A stretch of 64,000 nt of DNA from Desulfofundulus kuznetsovii DSM 6115 (lineage in GTDB: Bacteria; Bacillota; Desulfotomaculia; Desulfotomaculales; Desulfovirgulaceae), in assembly GCF_000214705.1 (NCBI RefSeq), contig NC_015573.1:74501-138500 (forward strand), in the 5' to 3' direction. Made by a program: the position numbers and the translations under genes. The notes beneath the pieces were generated by a model that saw only the letters and a list, made by a program, of their open reading frames with translations, was not told where the DNA came from and made no database searches. Below are positions 33,582 to 42,795 of this stretch, piece by piece (position 1 is the first letter of the stretch; every line of letters starts with the position of its first letter).

Positions 33582-34205
33582 TTACCGGTGTACCAGATAT
33601 ATTCGTTCAAAGAAGATTTCTTCGATCAGGTCTGTATCAACGGGATGTCTATCGGGGTTTTCCATCCAGCAAAAAAGAAAGGCATTGCTTATACTGTCAA
33701 GGGCCAAAGCCAGGTAATACGGGTCAAGCGGGCGGAAAATCTTCTTTTGAATGCCCTTTTCAAAAACTGTAGCCAGCTTCTGGATTAGCTGGTCATAGAA
33801 ACTGCACAGCTCAGTTTCTAACCCCCTCCTGACGTTAAAGCTCACACCGGCACCCGACACTGAAAAGTAAAGCCGCACCGACAGGATGTTTTCCATAAAA
33901 AGTTTACATTTTGTTTTTAGAAAATTTTTTACCCTGGCATATTCGTCCCCCTTTTCTTCCAGCGCTTTCGATAAAGCAGAATAAAACAGCATTGCCGTCT
34001 GCATTAAAATCTCTTTATACAGTTCCTCCTTATTTTTGAAGAACTTGTAAAGAGTGCCCACGGCAAATTCTGCCCGTACGGCTATTTCGTGCATGGAAAC
34101 GTTATGATAACCCTTTTGCGAGAATAACTCCAGCGCAGCTTGCAGAATTTCCGCCCGGCGCTGCAGTTGTTCCCGTTCTTTTCTGGAAAGTTTATCCTTT
34201 TTCAT
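33582..34205 (-). CDS. TetR-family regulator of the efflux operon
   Basis: 207 residues. The N-terminal helix-turn-helix is RRAEILQAALELFSQKGYHN, then VSMHEIAVRAEFAVGTLYKFF, the classical TetR core. The C-terminal ligand domain is all helical. The ATG at 34205 follows CTGGGGGGC. It is upstream of, and on the same strand as, the pump genes, so it most likely represses them in response to a pump substrate (inference). Confidence 0.88.
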   Translation of the reverse strand: MKKDKLSRKEREQLQRRAEILQAALELFSQKGYHNVSMHEIAVRAEFAVGTLYKFFKNKEELYKEILMQTAMLFYSALSKALEEKGDEYARVKNFLKTKCKLFMENILSVRLYFSVSGAGVSFNVRRGLETELCSFYDQLIQKLATVFEKGIQKKIFRPLDPYYLALALDSISNAFLFCWMENPDRHPVDTDLIEEIFFERIYLVHR

Positions 34206-34665
34206 AGTAGCCCCCCAGGTAAAGATGTATGAAGTTGGCATCACAAAATGAACTTTAAATTCACTGTACAGCATTACCATTTTCTTGTCAAGCGCTATCC
34301 GGGAGAAATTGCCGGTCGCAGCTAAAACAGACGGGGAGGAAAGCCGGTTGGAACCGGTTCTGCCGGGTAAAAATAAAGCGCGTGGCTGTGGGAAAGTTAA
34401 ATGCAAAGTAAGGAAGTAAAGAAGGAATTTGGGGAAATTGAGCGAATCTTTTTGGCAAGAAGGTGGCCGAAGCCACTGGTTTCCTGGATGTGTAACAATG
34501 TGCCATAACCGTTAATAATATGTAACGCCCTGCCCGGAAGGGCAAGGCGATATTTTAAAAAAAGGTACTCGATTTGAGGCCACGAAGGCCCTTTACACCT
34601 CGCCGTAGCGGGGTGTGGGTTTCCGTGGCCTTTTAGTTTTACTTAACCGGGGAGTGTGTTTTTAA
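34206..34665. other. Gene-free control region between tetR and the Nik/Opp operon
   Basis: 460 bases without a gene. It should hold the minus-strand promoter of the TetR gene and the plus-strand promoter of the transporter operon. A hairpin GCCCTGCCC(GGAA)GGGCAAGGC lies at 34527-34548, followed by an AT-rich run, and the larger leader structure described next follows. Confidence 0.55.
34578..34640 (+). promoter_or_regulatory. Leader hairpin with terminator-like tail before the Nik/Opp operon
   Basis: GGCCACGAA at the left pairs with TTCCGTGGCC at the right, with an inner hairpin ACACCTCGCCGTAGCGGGGTGT and a tail TTTTAGTTTT. The opening CCACGAAGG and the outer stem plus inner hairpin design recur at 43280-43345 in front of the second ABC operon. 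It could be an intrinsic terminator or an attenuator that controls the operon. Confidence 0.45.
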
Positions 34666-35604
34666 TTGGGCCGTTACCTGGCAAAGCGCCTTCTTTACCT
34701 CATCCCCGTGATGCTGGGGGTATCCATCGTCACCTTCGGGCTGATCAACCTGGCGCCCGGTGACCCGGCAGAGCTTATCTTGCGCTCCGGCGGGGTGGAG
34801 CCCACCAGGGAAGCCGTGGAGGCCCTGCGGGAAGAGCTGGGTTTGAACGACCCCCTTTACGTACAGTACGGGCGCTGGCTGTGGCGGATGTTGCACGGGG
34901 ACCTGGGCAAATCTTTTCGCACCGGGCGGCCCGTGGCGGAAGAAATTCTCTCCCGCTTTCCGGCCACCCTGGAGCTTGCTTTCGCGGCCATGGCCTTCAT
35001 GATCTGTCTTGCCCTGCCGGCGGGGATCCTCTCTGCCATTTACCGGCACGCCTTCCTTGACCACTTAAGCCGCCTCGGGGCTCTTCTGGGTGCTTCGCTT
35101 CCCGGCTTCTGGCTGGGGCTCGTGCTCATCTACTTTTTCGCCGTGAAACTGGGGGTGCTGCCGGTAATGGGCCGGGGCGGGCCGGAGCATCTGGTGCTGC
35201 CGGCGGTAACCCTGGGGTTTGGGCTGGCCGCCGTCTACGCCCGGATTTTGCGGGCCGGCATGCTGGACGTGCTGGGGCAGGACTACATCAGGGTGGCCCG
35301 GGCCAAGGGGCTAAAGGAAAAGTGGGTGATCGGGCGCCACGCCTTGAAGAACGCCCTTTTGCCCGCGGTGACGTTGCTGGGCATGAGCTTCGGGCACCTT
35401 TTGGGGGGAGCGGTAATTGTGGAAACCATCTTTGCCTGGCCGGGCGTGGGGAAGTTTGCCGTGGATTCCATCTTCAACCGGGACTACCCGGTGATCCAGG
35501 GATACGCCCTTTTCATGGCCGTGGTTTTTGTCCTGGTGAACCTCCTGGTGGATATATCCTACGTTTTTCTCGACCCGCGCATCCGCCTGGAAAGGGGGAA
35601 ATAG
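34666..35604 (+). CDS. nikB: Nickel/oligopeptide-type ABC permease (NikB/OppB)
   Basis: 312 residues with six membrane segments. The N-terminus YLAKRLLYLIPVMLGVSIVT and the following LAPGDPAE are typical of NikB/DppB permeases, and the cytoplasmic EAA loop is present (ARAKGLKEKWVIGRHALKNA). It forms the membrane channel with the next gene product. The TTG start follows GGGGAGTGTG. The ligand is a metal chelate or a peptide and cannot be decided from this gene alone. The cluster context favours metal. Confidence 0.85.
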   Translation: MGRYLAKRLLYLIPVMLGVSIVTFGLINLAPGDPAELILRSGGVEPTREAVEALREELGLNDPLYVQYGRWLWRMLHGDLGKSFRTGRPVAEEILSRFPATLELAFAAMAFMICLALPAGILSAIYRHAFLDHLSRLGALLGASLPGFWLGLVLIYFFAVKLGVLPVMGRGGPEHLVLPAVTLGFGLAAVYARILRAGMLDVLGQDYIRVARAKGLKEKWVIGRHALKNALLPAVTLLGMSFGHLLGGAVIVETIFAWPGVGKFAVDSIFNRDYPVIQGYALFMAVVFVLVNLLVDISYVFLDPRIRLERGK

Positions 35605-35607
35605 CCG

Positions 35608-36537
35608 GTGAGTATCTCGAAAAATTCCGGTGTGGGGGTTGCCGGTTATCGTGCCGCCGGGAAACCGGCGGGCCGGGCAGGAGCCGGCCCGCGCGGACTG
35701 CCGGGTGAAGCACTGGCAAGACTCTGGCAGGATAAACTGGCTCTTTTGGGGCTGGTGATCATCCTGGCCGTGGTGGCCGTGGCGGTCTTTGCGCCCTATC
35801 TTGCGCCCAACGACCCCGTAAAGGTGGATCTGGCGCAGCGTCTTGCACCGCCCGGCGCGCAGTACCCCCTGGGCACCGACCACCTGGGGCGCTGCCTCTT
35901 GTCGCGGTTGATCTATGGCACGAGGATTTCCCTGGCCACGGCGGCTCTGGCCCTGACGGCAATCATGCTCATCAGCATTCCCCTGGGCACCCTGGCGGGC
36001 TACTGCGGGGGGCGGGTGGACAACGTCATCATGCGGGTAGTGGACGTGCTGCTGGCCTTTCCGGGCCTGATCCTGGCGCTGGTCATCGCCGGGACGCTGG
36101 GGCCGGGGCTTTTAAACGTGATGCTGGCGTTATCTTTAGTCTGGTGGGTGGGGTACGCCCGGGTCATCCGGGGGATGGTTCTTTCAGTGAAAGAGAAGGA
36201 GTTCGTCCTGGCGGCCCGGGCCTGCGGCACGCGTGAGATGGGCATCATCACGCGGCACATCCTGCCCAACGTGCTCTCCCCGGTGATCGTCCTGGCCACG
36301 CTGGACATGGGCAAGCTGATCCTGGCCATCTCCGGGCTTTCCTTCCTGGGCCTCGGCGCCCAGCCGCCCACGCCGGAGTGGGGGGCCATGCTGAACGACG
36401 GCCGTCCTTACATGCAGGTGGCGCCGCAGCTCATGGTCTACCCGGGTCTTTGCATCATGACGGTGGTGCTGGCCTTCAACCTGCTGGGCGACGGCTTAAG
36501 GGACGCCCTGGACCCGCGAGGGATGACCAGAATTTAA
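35608..36537 (+). CDS. nikC: Nickel/oligopeptide-type ABC permease (NikC/OppC)
   Basis: 309 residues. A Pro/Gly-rich cytoplasmic start (about 40 residues) precedes the first membrane segment (LALLGLVIILAVVAVAVFAPYL). PLGTDHLGRCLLSRLIYGTR and the EAA loop ARACGTREMGIITRHILPN are the NikC/DppC signatures. The GTG start is 3 bases after the previous stop, so the two permeases are translationally coupled. Confidence 0.87.
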   Translation: MSISKNSGVGVAGYRAAGKPAGRAGAGPRGLPGEALARLWQDKLALLGLVIILAVVAVAVFAPYLAPNDPVKVDLAQRLAPPGAQYPLGTDHLGRCLLSRLIYGTRISLATAALALTAIMLISIPLGTLAGYCGGRVDNVIMRVVDVLLAFPGLILALVIAGTLGPGLLNVMLALSLVWWVGYARVIRGMVLSVKEKEFVLAARACGTREMGIITRHILPNVLSPVIVLATLDMGKLILAISGLSFLGLGAQPPTPEWGAMLNDGRPYMQVAPQLMVYPGLCIMTVVLAFNLLGDGLRDALDPRGMTRI

Positions 36538-36557
36538 AAAAACAGGGGGAGAAGCGG

Positions 36558-37532
36558 ATGTCCCTTGTTCCTGTTTTAAAGGTGAATAATTTATCCACTC
36601 ACTTTCATACCCGGTACGGCGTCATCAAGGCTGTAGATGGGGTCAGCTTCACGGTGGCGGCCGGGAAAACCCTGGGCCTGGTGGGGGAGAGCGGCTGCGG
36701 CAAGAGCGTTACAGCCCTGTCCATCCTGCGCCTGATTGAGCCGCCGGGAAAAATTCTCTCCGGCGAAGTCTGGTTAAACGGCTACGACCTGCTGAGACTC
36801 CCCTCAAGGCAGTTGCGGCAGGTGCGGGGCCGGGAAATAGCGCTGGTTTTCCAGGACCCGCTGACCTCCCTGAATCCGGTTTTAACCATCGGCACGCAGC
36901 TTGCGGAAACCATTGTCTCCCATGAAGAGGTATCCCGGGCTGAAGCGCGGCGTCGTGCGGTGGAGCTTCTTTTGCGCCTGGGCCTGCCCGACCCGGAAAG
37001 GCTCATGCGCCTGTACCCTTTTCAGCTTTCCGGGGGCATGCGCCAGCGGGTGATGATGGCCATGGCGCTCTCGATGCGCCCGAAGGTGTTGATTGCCGAT
37101 GAGCCCACCACCGCCCTGGACGTTACCGTCCAGGCCCAGATCCTGGCGGAGCTGAAGCGGCTGCAGGAAGAGCTGGGGATGGCCATCATCCTCATCACCC
37201 ACGACCTGGGGGTGGTCGCGGCCGTGGCCGACGAAGTGGCGGTAATGTACGCCGGTTCAATTGTGGAGCGCGGCCCGGTGGCGCAAATATTTGACCGTCC
37301 CGCCCACCCCTACACCCGGGCTTTGCTCCGTTCCGTGCCGCGCCTGGACAGGGAAGAACTGGTGCCCGTTGAGGGGCAGCCGCCGTCGCTCCTAAATCTC
37401 CCGGCCCATTGCGCCTTTCTCCCCCGCTGCCCGCAGGCGGGCGCGGCGTGCTGGGGGGAGAAGCCGGAATTGCGGGAGATCGGGCCGGGCCACGCGGCAG
37501 CCTGCCACCGTTTATTTCCCTGGGCCGGCTAG
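36558..37532 (+). CDS. nikD: ABC transporter ATPase (NikD/OppD)
   Basis: 324 residues. Walker A is GESGCGKSV, the signature is LSGGMRQRV, and Walker B is [12 protein letters not shown] with a switch His in ITHDLG. The C-terminal oligopeptide/nickel extension has [15 protein letters not shown], which in relatives binds an iron-sulfur cluster or zinc. The ATG follows CAGGGGGAGAAG. It energises import with the next ATPase. Confidence 0.9.
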   Translation: MSLVPVLKVNNLSTHFHTRYGVIKAVDGVSFTVAAGKTLGLVGESGCGKSVTALSILRLIEPPGKILSGEVWLNGYDLLRLPSRQLRQVRGREIALVFQDPLTSLNPVLTIGTQLAETIVSHEEVSRAEARRRAVELLLRLGLPDPERLMRLYPFQLSGGMRQRVMMAMALSMRPKVLIADEPTTALDVTVQAQILAELKRLQEELGMAIILITHDLGVVAAVADEVAVMYAGSIVERGPVAQIFDRPAHPYTRALLRSVPRLDREELVPVEGQPPSLLNLPAHCAFLPRCPQAGAACWGEKPELREIGPGHAAACHRLFPWAG

Positions 37533-37542
37533 GGGAGGAGGG

Positions 37543-38523
37543 ATGCGGGTGAGCCTCCTGGAGGTAAGGGATCTGGTTAAGCACTACCCGGGGAAAGGAG
37601 GGATTCTGGCCGGCCGCCGGGAAAAGGTGCGGGCTGTTGACGGGGTTTCTCTCTCCATAGCCCGGGGAGAAACCCTGGGCCTGGTGGGGGAGAGCGGCTG
37701 CGGCAAGAGCACCCTGGGGCGGCTGGTGGTGCGGCTGGAAGAACCTACGGCCGGAAAGATTTTTTTCGCCGGCAAGGAGATCACCGTCTGGACGGGGAGA
37801 AAGCTGCGGGAGCTGCGCCGCCGCTTCCAGATCATCTTCCAGGACTCTTCTTCCTCCCTCAACCCGCGCCGGACGGTGGGGGCAATCATTGAAGAACCCC
37901 TGGCCAATTTCGGCGTGGGGAAGGAGGAGCGCCGGCAGCGGGTGCGTGAGCTTTTGACGCTTGTCGGCCTTGAACCCGGGGATGCGTCGAAATACCCGCA
38001 CGAATTCAGCGGGGGGCAGCGCCAGCGCATCAACATTGCCCGGGCGCTGGCCCTGCAGCCGGAACTGGTGGTCTGTGACGAGCCCGTTTCCAGCCTGGAC
38101 GTCTCCATCCGGGCGCAGATCTTGAATCTGTTGCGGGAGCTGAAAAGACGGCTTAATCTTTCATACCTCTTCATCTCCCACGACCTGGCGGCGGTGAATT
38201 ATCTTGCCGACCGGGTGGCGGTAATGTACCTGGGCAAGATCGTGGAGATCCTGCCGGCAGAAGGTCTCGTATCACAGGCCCGCCACCCCTACACCCGGGC
38301 GCTCCTGCAGGCGGTGCCGGAACCCGACCCGCGGCAAAGATACAGCCAGAAACCGGTGGTGCGGGGCGAGCCGCCCGACCCGGCCAGTCCACCACCGGGC
38401 TGCCGCTTTCACCCCCGGTGCCCCGAAGCCCGCGACGTTTGCCGGCAGGAGGAGCCCGTCTTGAAGGAGGTGGGGGAGGGACACCTGGTGGCTTGTCATT
38501 TTGGTGAGACTTGCCTTAAGTAA
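37543..38523 (+). CDS. nikE: ABC transporter ATPase (NikE/OppF)
   Basis: 326 residues. Walker [11 protein letters not shown], signature FSGGQRQRIN, Walker B LVVCDEPVSSLD and switch ISHDLA are present. The tail has CRFHPRCPEARDVCRQEEPV. A 43-base piece of DNA from this tail (38428-38470) recurs at 55028-55070 in front of another binding-protein gene, evidence that the module was copied. The gap from the previous gene is 10 bases. Confidence 0.9.
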   Translation: MRVSLLEVRDLVKHYPGKGGILAGRREKVRAVDGVSLSIARGETLGLVGESGCGKSTLGRLVVRLEEPTAGKIFFAGKEITVWTGRKLRELRRRFQIIFQDSSSSLNPRRTVGAIIEEPLANFGVGKEERRQRVRELLTLVGLEPGDASKYPHEFSGGQRQRINIARALALQPELVVCDEPVSSLDVSIRAQILNLLRELKRRLNLSYLFISHDLAAVNYLADRVAVMYLGKIVEILPAEGLVSQARHPYTRALLQAVPEPDPRQRYSQKPVVRGEPPDPASPPPGCRFHPRCPEARDVCRQEEPVLKEVGEGHLVACHFGETCLK

Positions 38524-38572
38524 AGTAATGTTAAAACAGTATGGTTTGAGTAATTTCGAAAGGGAGGCATGA

Positions 38573-40138
38573 ATGTTGAGACTCAAGAAGTGTTTAATCG
38601 TACTCGTAGCATTTTGTGCACTTTTGCTGCTCCTGGCAGGCTGTACTGCAAAGGTTTCTGAGAAAACGGAAAACAAAGGAGAAACCGAAAATAAAACCTT
38701 GGCTGTCGGTTTGGCCCAGTTCCCCGGCAACCTGGACCCTGCCGACCAGTACAACGGCTGGTACGTAGTCAAATTCGGTGTGGGTGAAACTCTTGTAAAA
38801 ATAGGCAAGGACATGAAAATTGAACCATGGCTTGCGGAAACATGGAAAAAAGTGGACGATTTAACTTGGCAGATAAAAATCAGGGATAATGTTATTTTTC
38901 ACAACGGAACGAAGGTTACCGGTGAGGCGGTGAAGGCTTCGCTGGAACGCACAGTCGCAATGAATAAAAGGGCGTCCCAGTTGCTTGATATTGCTTCCAT
39001 AGAGGTGAATGGCAATGAAATAACGGTTAAGAACAATCATCCGAACCCATCGTTTATACCGGCTCTAGCTGATCCTTTTGCGGTAATAGTGGATGTAGAT
39101 GCGGCCAGGACAATGGGTGAAGAGTTTGCCGAAAAACCCGTGGCAACCGGGCCTTTTAAAATCAAAGGGTACGCAAAAGATGTTGAAGTAGTGGTTGAAA
39201 AAAACGACAATTATTGGGGAAGTAAGCCAAAGTTGGATGAGGTGGTCTTTAAATTCATACCAGACAGCAATACACGGGTGATGGCATTACAGGCGGGTGA
39301 AATTCAGGTTGCGGACAACATCCCCGCGGAAAGCGTGGAAGCAATTATTAAAACCGGGGCCTATCAAATTTTAAGCGGATCTTCGCTTCGGACCCATATG
39401 CTCATTTTTAACGTAACGAAACCTGGGCTTGATGATGTCAATGTCAGAAAAGCCATTAATATGGCTATCAACAGGGAAGACCTGGCCAATAAAGTGATGA
39501 AAGAAAGCGCCATTCCCGCCGTCGGTCCGTTCCCCCTTGTCCTGCCTTTTGGAGGCAATGAATTAGAGGGTTACGCTTATCAGCCCGAGGAGGCCAAAAA
39601 GCTTCTTGATGCTGCCGGGTGGAAGCCCGGATCCGACGGTGTCCGCCGGAAGAACGACAGGAAGCTGGAGTTCTCCGTGCTTTGCTATAAAAACCGGCCG
39701 GAACTGCCGGTTCTCCTGGAGGCCATCCAGGCAGAACTGAAGGAGATTGGTGTTAAGATAAACATAATCAATGTGGAAAACATTGGTGAAGCCCTGAAAA
39801 AAGACTTTGACGCCACCATTTACAGCCTGAATACAGCTCCGTACGGCGATCCGCAATACTTTCTTGAAACCGTTTTTAAAACAGGGGCGGCTTCCAACTT
39901 TGGGAAATACAGCAATCCCAGGCTTGATTTACTGACCGACAAACTGAAGACAACCTTTAATGTACAGGAAAGAAACACCATTGCAAAAGAAGCTCAACAG
40001 ATCGTACTAAATGACGCGGCTTTTGCCTTTCTGGTCTATCCCAAATCTCTACTGGCTATGAGCAATAAAGTCGAGGGTATTGAATTATCTCCATCCGAGT
40101 TCTATATGCTGAACCCGGATGTAACTGTCAGGCCTTAG
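38573..40138 (+). CDS. Family 5 substrate-binding lipoprotein (NikA/OppA-like)
   Basis: 521 residues. A lipoprotein signal ends LLLLAGC with Cys24, so the protein is anchored outside the membrane. The SBP_bac_5 blocks are clear: LAETWKKVDDLTWQIKIRDN, TGPFKIKGYAKD, NDNYWGSKPKLDEVVFKFIP and TRVMALQAGEIQ. It belongs to the Nik/Opp operon, 50 bases after the second ATPase. It binds the ligand, a metal complex or peptide, and delivers it to the permeases. Three further paralogues lie in the window (52633, 55079, 60728). Confidence 0.88.
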   Translation: MLRLKKCLIVLVAFCALLLLLAGCTAKVSEKTENKGETENKTLAVGLAQFPGNLDPADQYNGWYVVKFGVGETLVKIGKDMKIEPWLAETWKKVDDLTWQIKIRDNVIFHNGTKVTGEAVKASLERTVAMNKRASQLLDIASIEVNGNEITVKNNHPNPSFIPALADPFAVIVDVDAARTMGEEFAEKPVATGPFKIKGYAKDVEVVVEKNDNYWGSKPKLDEVVFKFIPDSNTRVMALQAGEIQVADNIPAESVEAIIKTGAYQILSGSSLRTHMLIFNVTKPGLDDVNVRKAINMAINREDLANKVMKESAIPAVGPFPLVLPFGGNELEGYAYQPEEAKKLLDAAGWKPGSDGVRRKNDRKLEFSVLCYKNRPELPVLLEAIQAELKEIGVKINIINVENIGEALKKDFDATIYSLNTAPYGDPQYFLETVFKTGAASNFGKYSNPRLDLLTDKLKTTFNVQERNTIAKEAQQIVLNDAAFAFLVYPKSLLAMSNKVEGIELSPSEFYMLNPDVTVRP

Positions 40139-40179
40139 TTAACTTCAGGCTCATTGCCCCAAAATAAGGGGGTAGTTGT

Positions 40180-40698
40180 ATGTTAAAAAATACAAGGATC
40201 TTTGTTAAAAGACTGGGTAATAGTGATATCCAGCCCGCCACGGAATTTGCCTTTAAAATGATCAAAGAAGTTTATGGCAGAGGAATTGACCCTGTTTGGG
40301 ACCATGACCTGCTTAATTTTGAAGATTTATACATAAAAACCCGGGGAAATACCTTTCTGGCCGCTTTTAATGAAAATGGCGAAATCGTTGGAACCCTGGC
40401 TGTACGCCGTTATGATGGGCGAATTAAGTCTCTGGAGGGTTTTTATGATTTAAAGGCGACGGCGGAGCTGGCCAAATGTTACGTTGACAGGAAATACCGG
40501 AGGAGGGGAATTGGTTCCCTGCTGGTTAAAGAGGCTGAACAATTCTGCAGGGGAGCAGGGTATAAAGTAATTTATCTCCATACCCACATGTACCTGCCGG
40601 GTGCTTATGAATTCTGGCATTCGCAGGGGTTCAAGCTGAGGCTGGATGAAGGCGGTCCCCGGCAAACTGTTCATATGGAAAAATTTTTATCGCCATAA
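40180..40698 (+). CDS. GNAT-family N-acetyltransferase
   Basis: 172 residues. The acetyl-CoA motif is RKYRRRGIGSLLVKEAEQFC, with a following strand KVIYLHTHMYLPGAYEFWHSQGF typical of GNAT enzymes. The substrate is not evident. It is encoded between the binding lipoprotein and the Gate-domain protein on the same strand, so it may modify a chelator or detoxify it (inference). The ATG follows AAGGGGGTAGTTG. Confidence 0.8.
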   Translation: MLKNTRIFVKRLGNSDIQPATEFAFKMIKEVYGRGIDPVWDHDLLNFEDLYIKTRGNTFLAAFNENGEIVGTLAVRRYDGRIKSLEGFYDLKATAELAKCYVDRKYRRRGIGSLLVKEAEQFCRGAGYKVIYLHTHMYLPGAYEFWHSQGFKLRLDEGGPRQTVHMEKFLSP

Positions 40699-40734
40699 AC
40701 TCCTGCTGATCTTCTTAAAAGGTGGGGAAGACAG

Positions 40735-41694
40735 GTGCAGCCCATTTCAGATGTCCTGCCCGATGTGCTGAATCTGTGGAAAAACGTACTGCCTTCCATG
40801 CTGCTGGGTTGTTTTCTTGGTAATCTGTTTCAAAATACTGTTCTTCTGCAGCGCCTGGGCCGGGTAATGCACCCCCTGGCGCGGTTGGGCCGTTTGCCTG
40901 TGGGCTGTGCCACCTCCCTCACCTTATGTCTGGCCGACCGGATTGCAGGCTATGCCATGCTGGCAGAGTTGAAGAATAGCGGGGTAGTTAAGACCCGGGA
41001 AGTTGTAATTACTTTCCTTGTTTCTGCCATTCCCACCGGGCTATATTTCACGATTTTTTTCTTCGGCCCGGCGGTTGTTGCTTCCCTGGGGTACCATACC
41101 GGAGGCATGTACCTGACCATTTACCTCAGTACGAACTTGATGGTCGGCACTGCCGGGTTGTTGCTCGGCAGGTTAATTTTGCTGCGGCCTGGGCAGGTCC
41201 GGGAAGGAAGTACGCAAATCCAGGAAGCAGTTCATACGTCCTGGCGGGATAAATTGGTTACCGCGGTGCGGCGGACCATTCCCGCTTTTTGCCGCCTCGC
41301 TGCGGTTTTCATGCCGGTTACCTTCCTGGCATCGATCCTGCTGCACACGGAGCTGGTCAAACAGGTGCTACGGCAGGTGGAACCCATATTGAGTTACATG
41401 GGCCTGCCGGGCCCCATGCTCTTTGTCATTACTACCGGTGTGCTGAGCATGATCGCTGCCGTGGGTACCCTCGGCCCCATCCTGCAGGCCGGTCTGGTCA
41501 CCCCGGCAGAGGCGGTTACCACTTTGCTGGTGACTTCGGTGTTGCATTACCTGTATGAATTCTGGAGCCATGGTTTGCCGACCAATGTCTCTATTTTCGG
41601 ACCTAAACTGGGAATGGAGGTGAGTCTGGCAGCGTTGCTGGTGCGGGAACTTGCAACGTTCCTGGCCGTGGGAACAGTGGTCCTGCTGGTCTAG
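40735..41694 (+). CDS. Gate (nucleoside-recognition) domain membrane protein
   Basis: 319 residues, about eight membrane segments, with two Gate-like halves: the first around VLNLWKNVLPSMLLGCFLGN and the second around TIPAFCRLAAVFMPVTFLAS. Gate domains also form the membrane part of FeoB iron importers, and in other spore formers of SpmA/SpmB-type proteins. Here it is in a metal-uptake neighbourhood, so a transport role is plausible but unproven. A decayed near-identical copy of its 5' part lies at 51158-51562. The GTG start follows AAAGGTGGGGAAG. Confidence 0.72.
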   Translation: MQPISDVLPDVLNLWKNVLPSMLLGCFLGNLFQNTVLLQRLGRVMHPLARLGRLPVGCATSLTLCLADRIAGYAMLAELKNSGVVKTREVVITFLVSAIPTGLYFTIFFFGPAVVASLGYHTGGMYLTIYLSTNLMVGTAGLLLGRLILLRPGQVREGSTQIQEAVHTSWRDKLVTAVRRTIPAFCRLAAVFMPVTFLASILLHTELVKQVLRQVEPILSYMGLPGPMLFVITTGVLSMIAAVGTLGPILQAGLVTPAEAVTTLLVTSVLHYLYEFWSHGLPTNVSIFGPKLGMEVSLAALLVRELATFLAVGTVVLLV

Positions 41695-41746
41695 TTGTTT
41701 TTCGTGATGAAAGCACGCATACGTTTGAAAAGGGGGTACTATCGTA

Positions 41747-41962
41747 ATGAAGGTAACAAGGACGGGAATTCTTTTGTTGATTTGCCTTTTGGTTGTCGCA
41801 GTGACTGCAGGATGTGCTTCAGGTAAAAAAGGTGCAGATGCTGGTGCTGGCAAGACAGTTCTGACCATGGCCTTAAATCAAGATACAGGTCCCCTGGACC
41901 CTCACGCGGTCAGGCAGAGCGGGGTGGAGTACCCTCTCTTCTACGCCCTCTGGGACAACATC
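41747..41962 (+). pseudogene. Truncated family 5 substrate-binding lipoprotein
   Basis: A signal peptide with lipobox VTAGC and the first 70 residues of an SBP_bac_5 protein (LTMALNQDTGPLDPHAVRQS...YALWDNI) are intact, with AAAAGGGGG before the ATG. The reading then runs into transposase sequence and stops at 42007. The rest of the gene is missing. It is the remains of another binding protein in the module series. Confidence 0.75.
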
Positions 41963-42795
41963 CGCACGGAATTCGAACTGGCCCTGGAGGTGCTCAAGGA
42001 GACTTAAGAGCGGCCTTGCTAGAAAAGCTCAGGCTGTGGCTCAGCATAGATCGCTGGTACTTCAACAAAAATTTCCTTTGGACTTTGGGGGGGTTGCATT
42101 ACGACTGGGTAACCAAGGCCAAGCGGAACACTGTACTTTATCGCCTGGAACAGGGTAAAAAAAGACCGTTACGCCCTGGTGAACGCCCGGCAGCTTTTAA
42201 AGCAGTACTACCCTTTCCTGGTCGCAGGGAAAAAAAGTCTGGTTCCTCTGGCTATTCCCGGTCTTTTCCTGGCTTTTTACCAAGAAGTTACTACCCCCAC
42301 AAGGGCAAAAAAAAGAAGAAAAAGATTTACAGGCCTGTAGCAGTGGTAACAGTACTCAGGTTAACCGAAGACAGTACTCCGAAAGCAAGGGAGTTATCTT
42401 TTTCGACCGACCAGGAACCCCCGGCTACTTACAAAGGAGCATACTTTCTCTTGAGTAACCATTTTGATGTGCCGGCAGAGGTGGTGGCCTACCAGAAACG
42501 CTGGCGGATAGAGATTTTCTTCCGGAACGCAAAGCAGGAACTGGGGATGACCCAGTGCCACTCCACCAGCGAAAATCTCGTCCATGCCTATTTCACCTTG
42601 CTTTTCCTGGCGGAAACGCTGATTCGCTTTGCCCAGTGGGAACATAACAAGGAAGGGGAGGCACGGGGATATTATGGAAATTATAGGGCTTCTTTTCAGG
42701 AGTTGCTACTGGGTGGAATTTCGTTCTTCTTCCTCAGGAAAAAGTGTCCACCCCGTAATGGATACAGGAGCCCAGTGTTTTCAAAGGTTGAGTAA
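41963..42795 (+). pseudogene. Degenerate IS4-type transposase
   Basis: The DDE transposase pattern is visible in pieces: SIDRWYFNKNFLWTLG, HYDWVTKAKRNTVLYRLEQG, and RWRIEIFFRNAKQELGMTQC, the last containing the catalytic Glu. Two shifts of frame interrupt it: around 42000, where a stop intervenes, and around 42170-42330, where the likely original frame reads DRYALVNARQLLKQYYPFL. It has lost its 5' end and I find no terminal repeats. Its insertion truncated the binding-protein gene at its left. Confidence 0.7.
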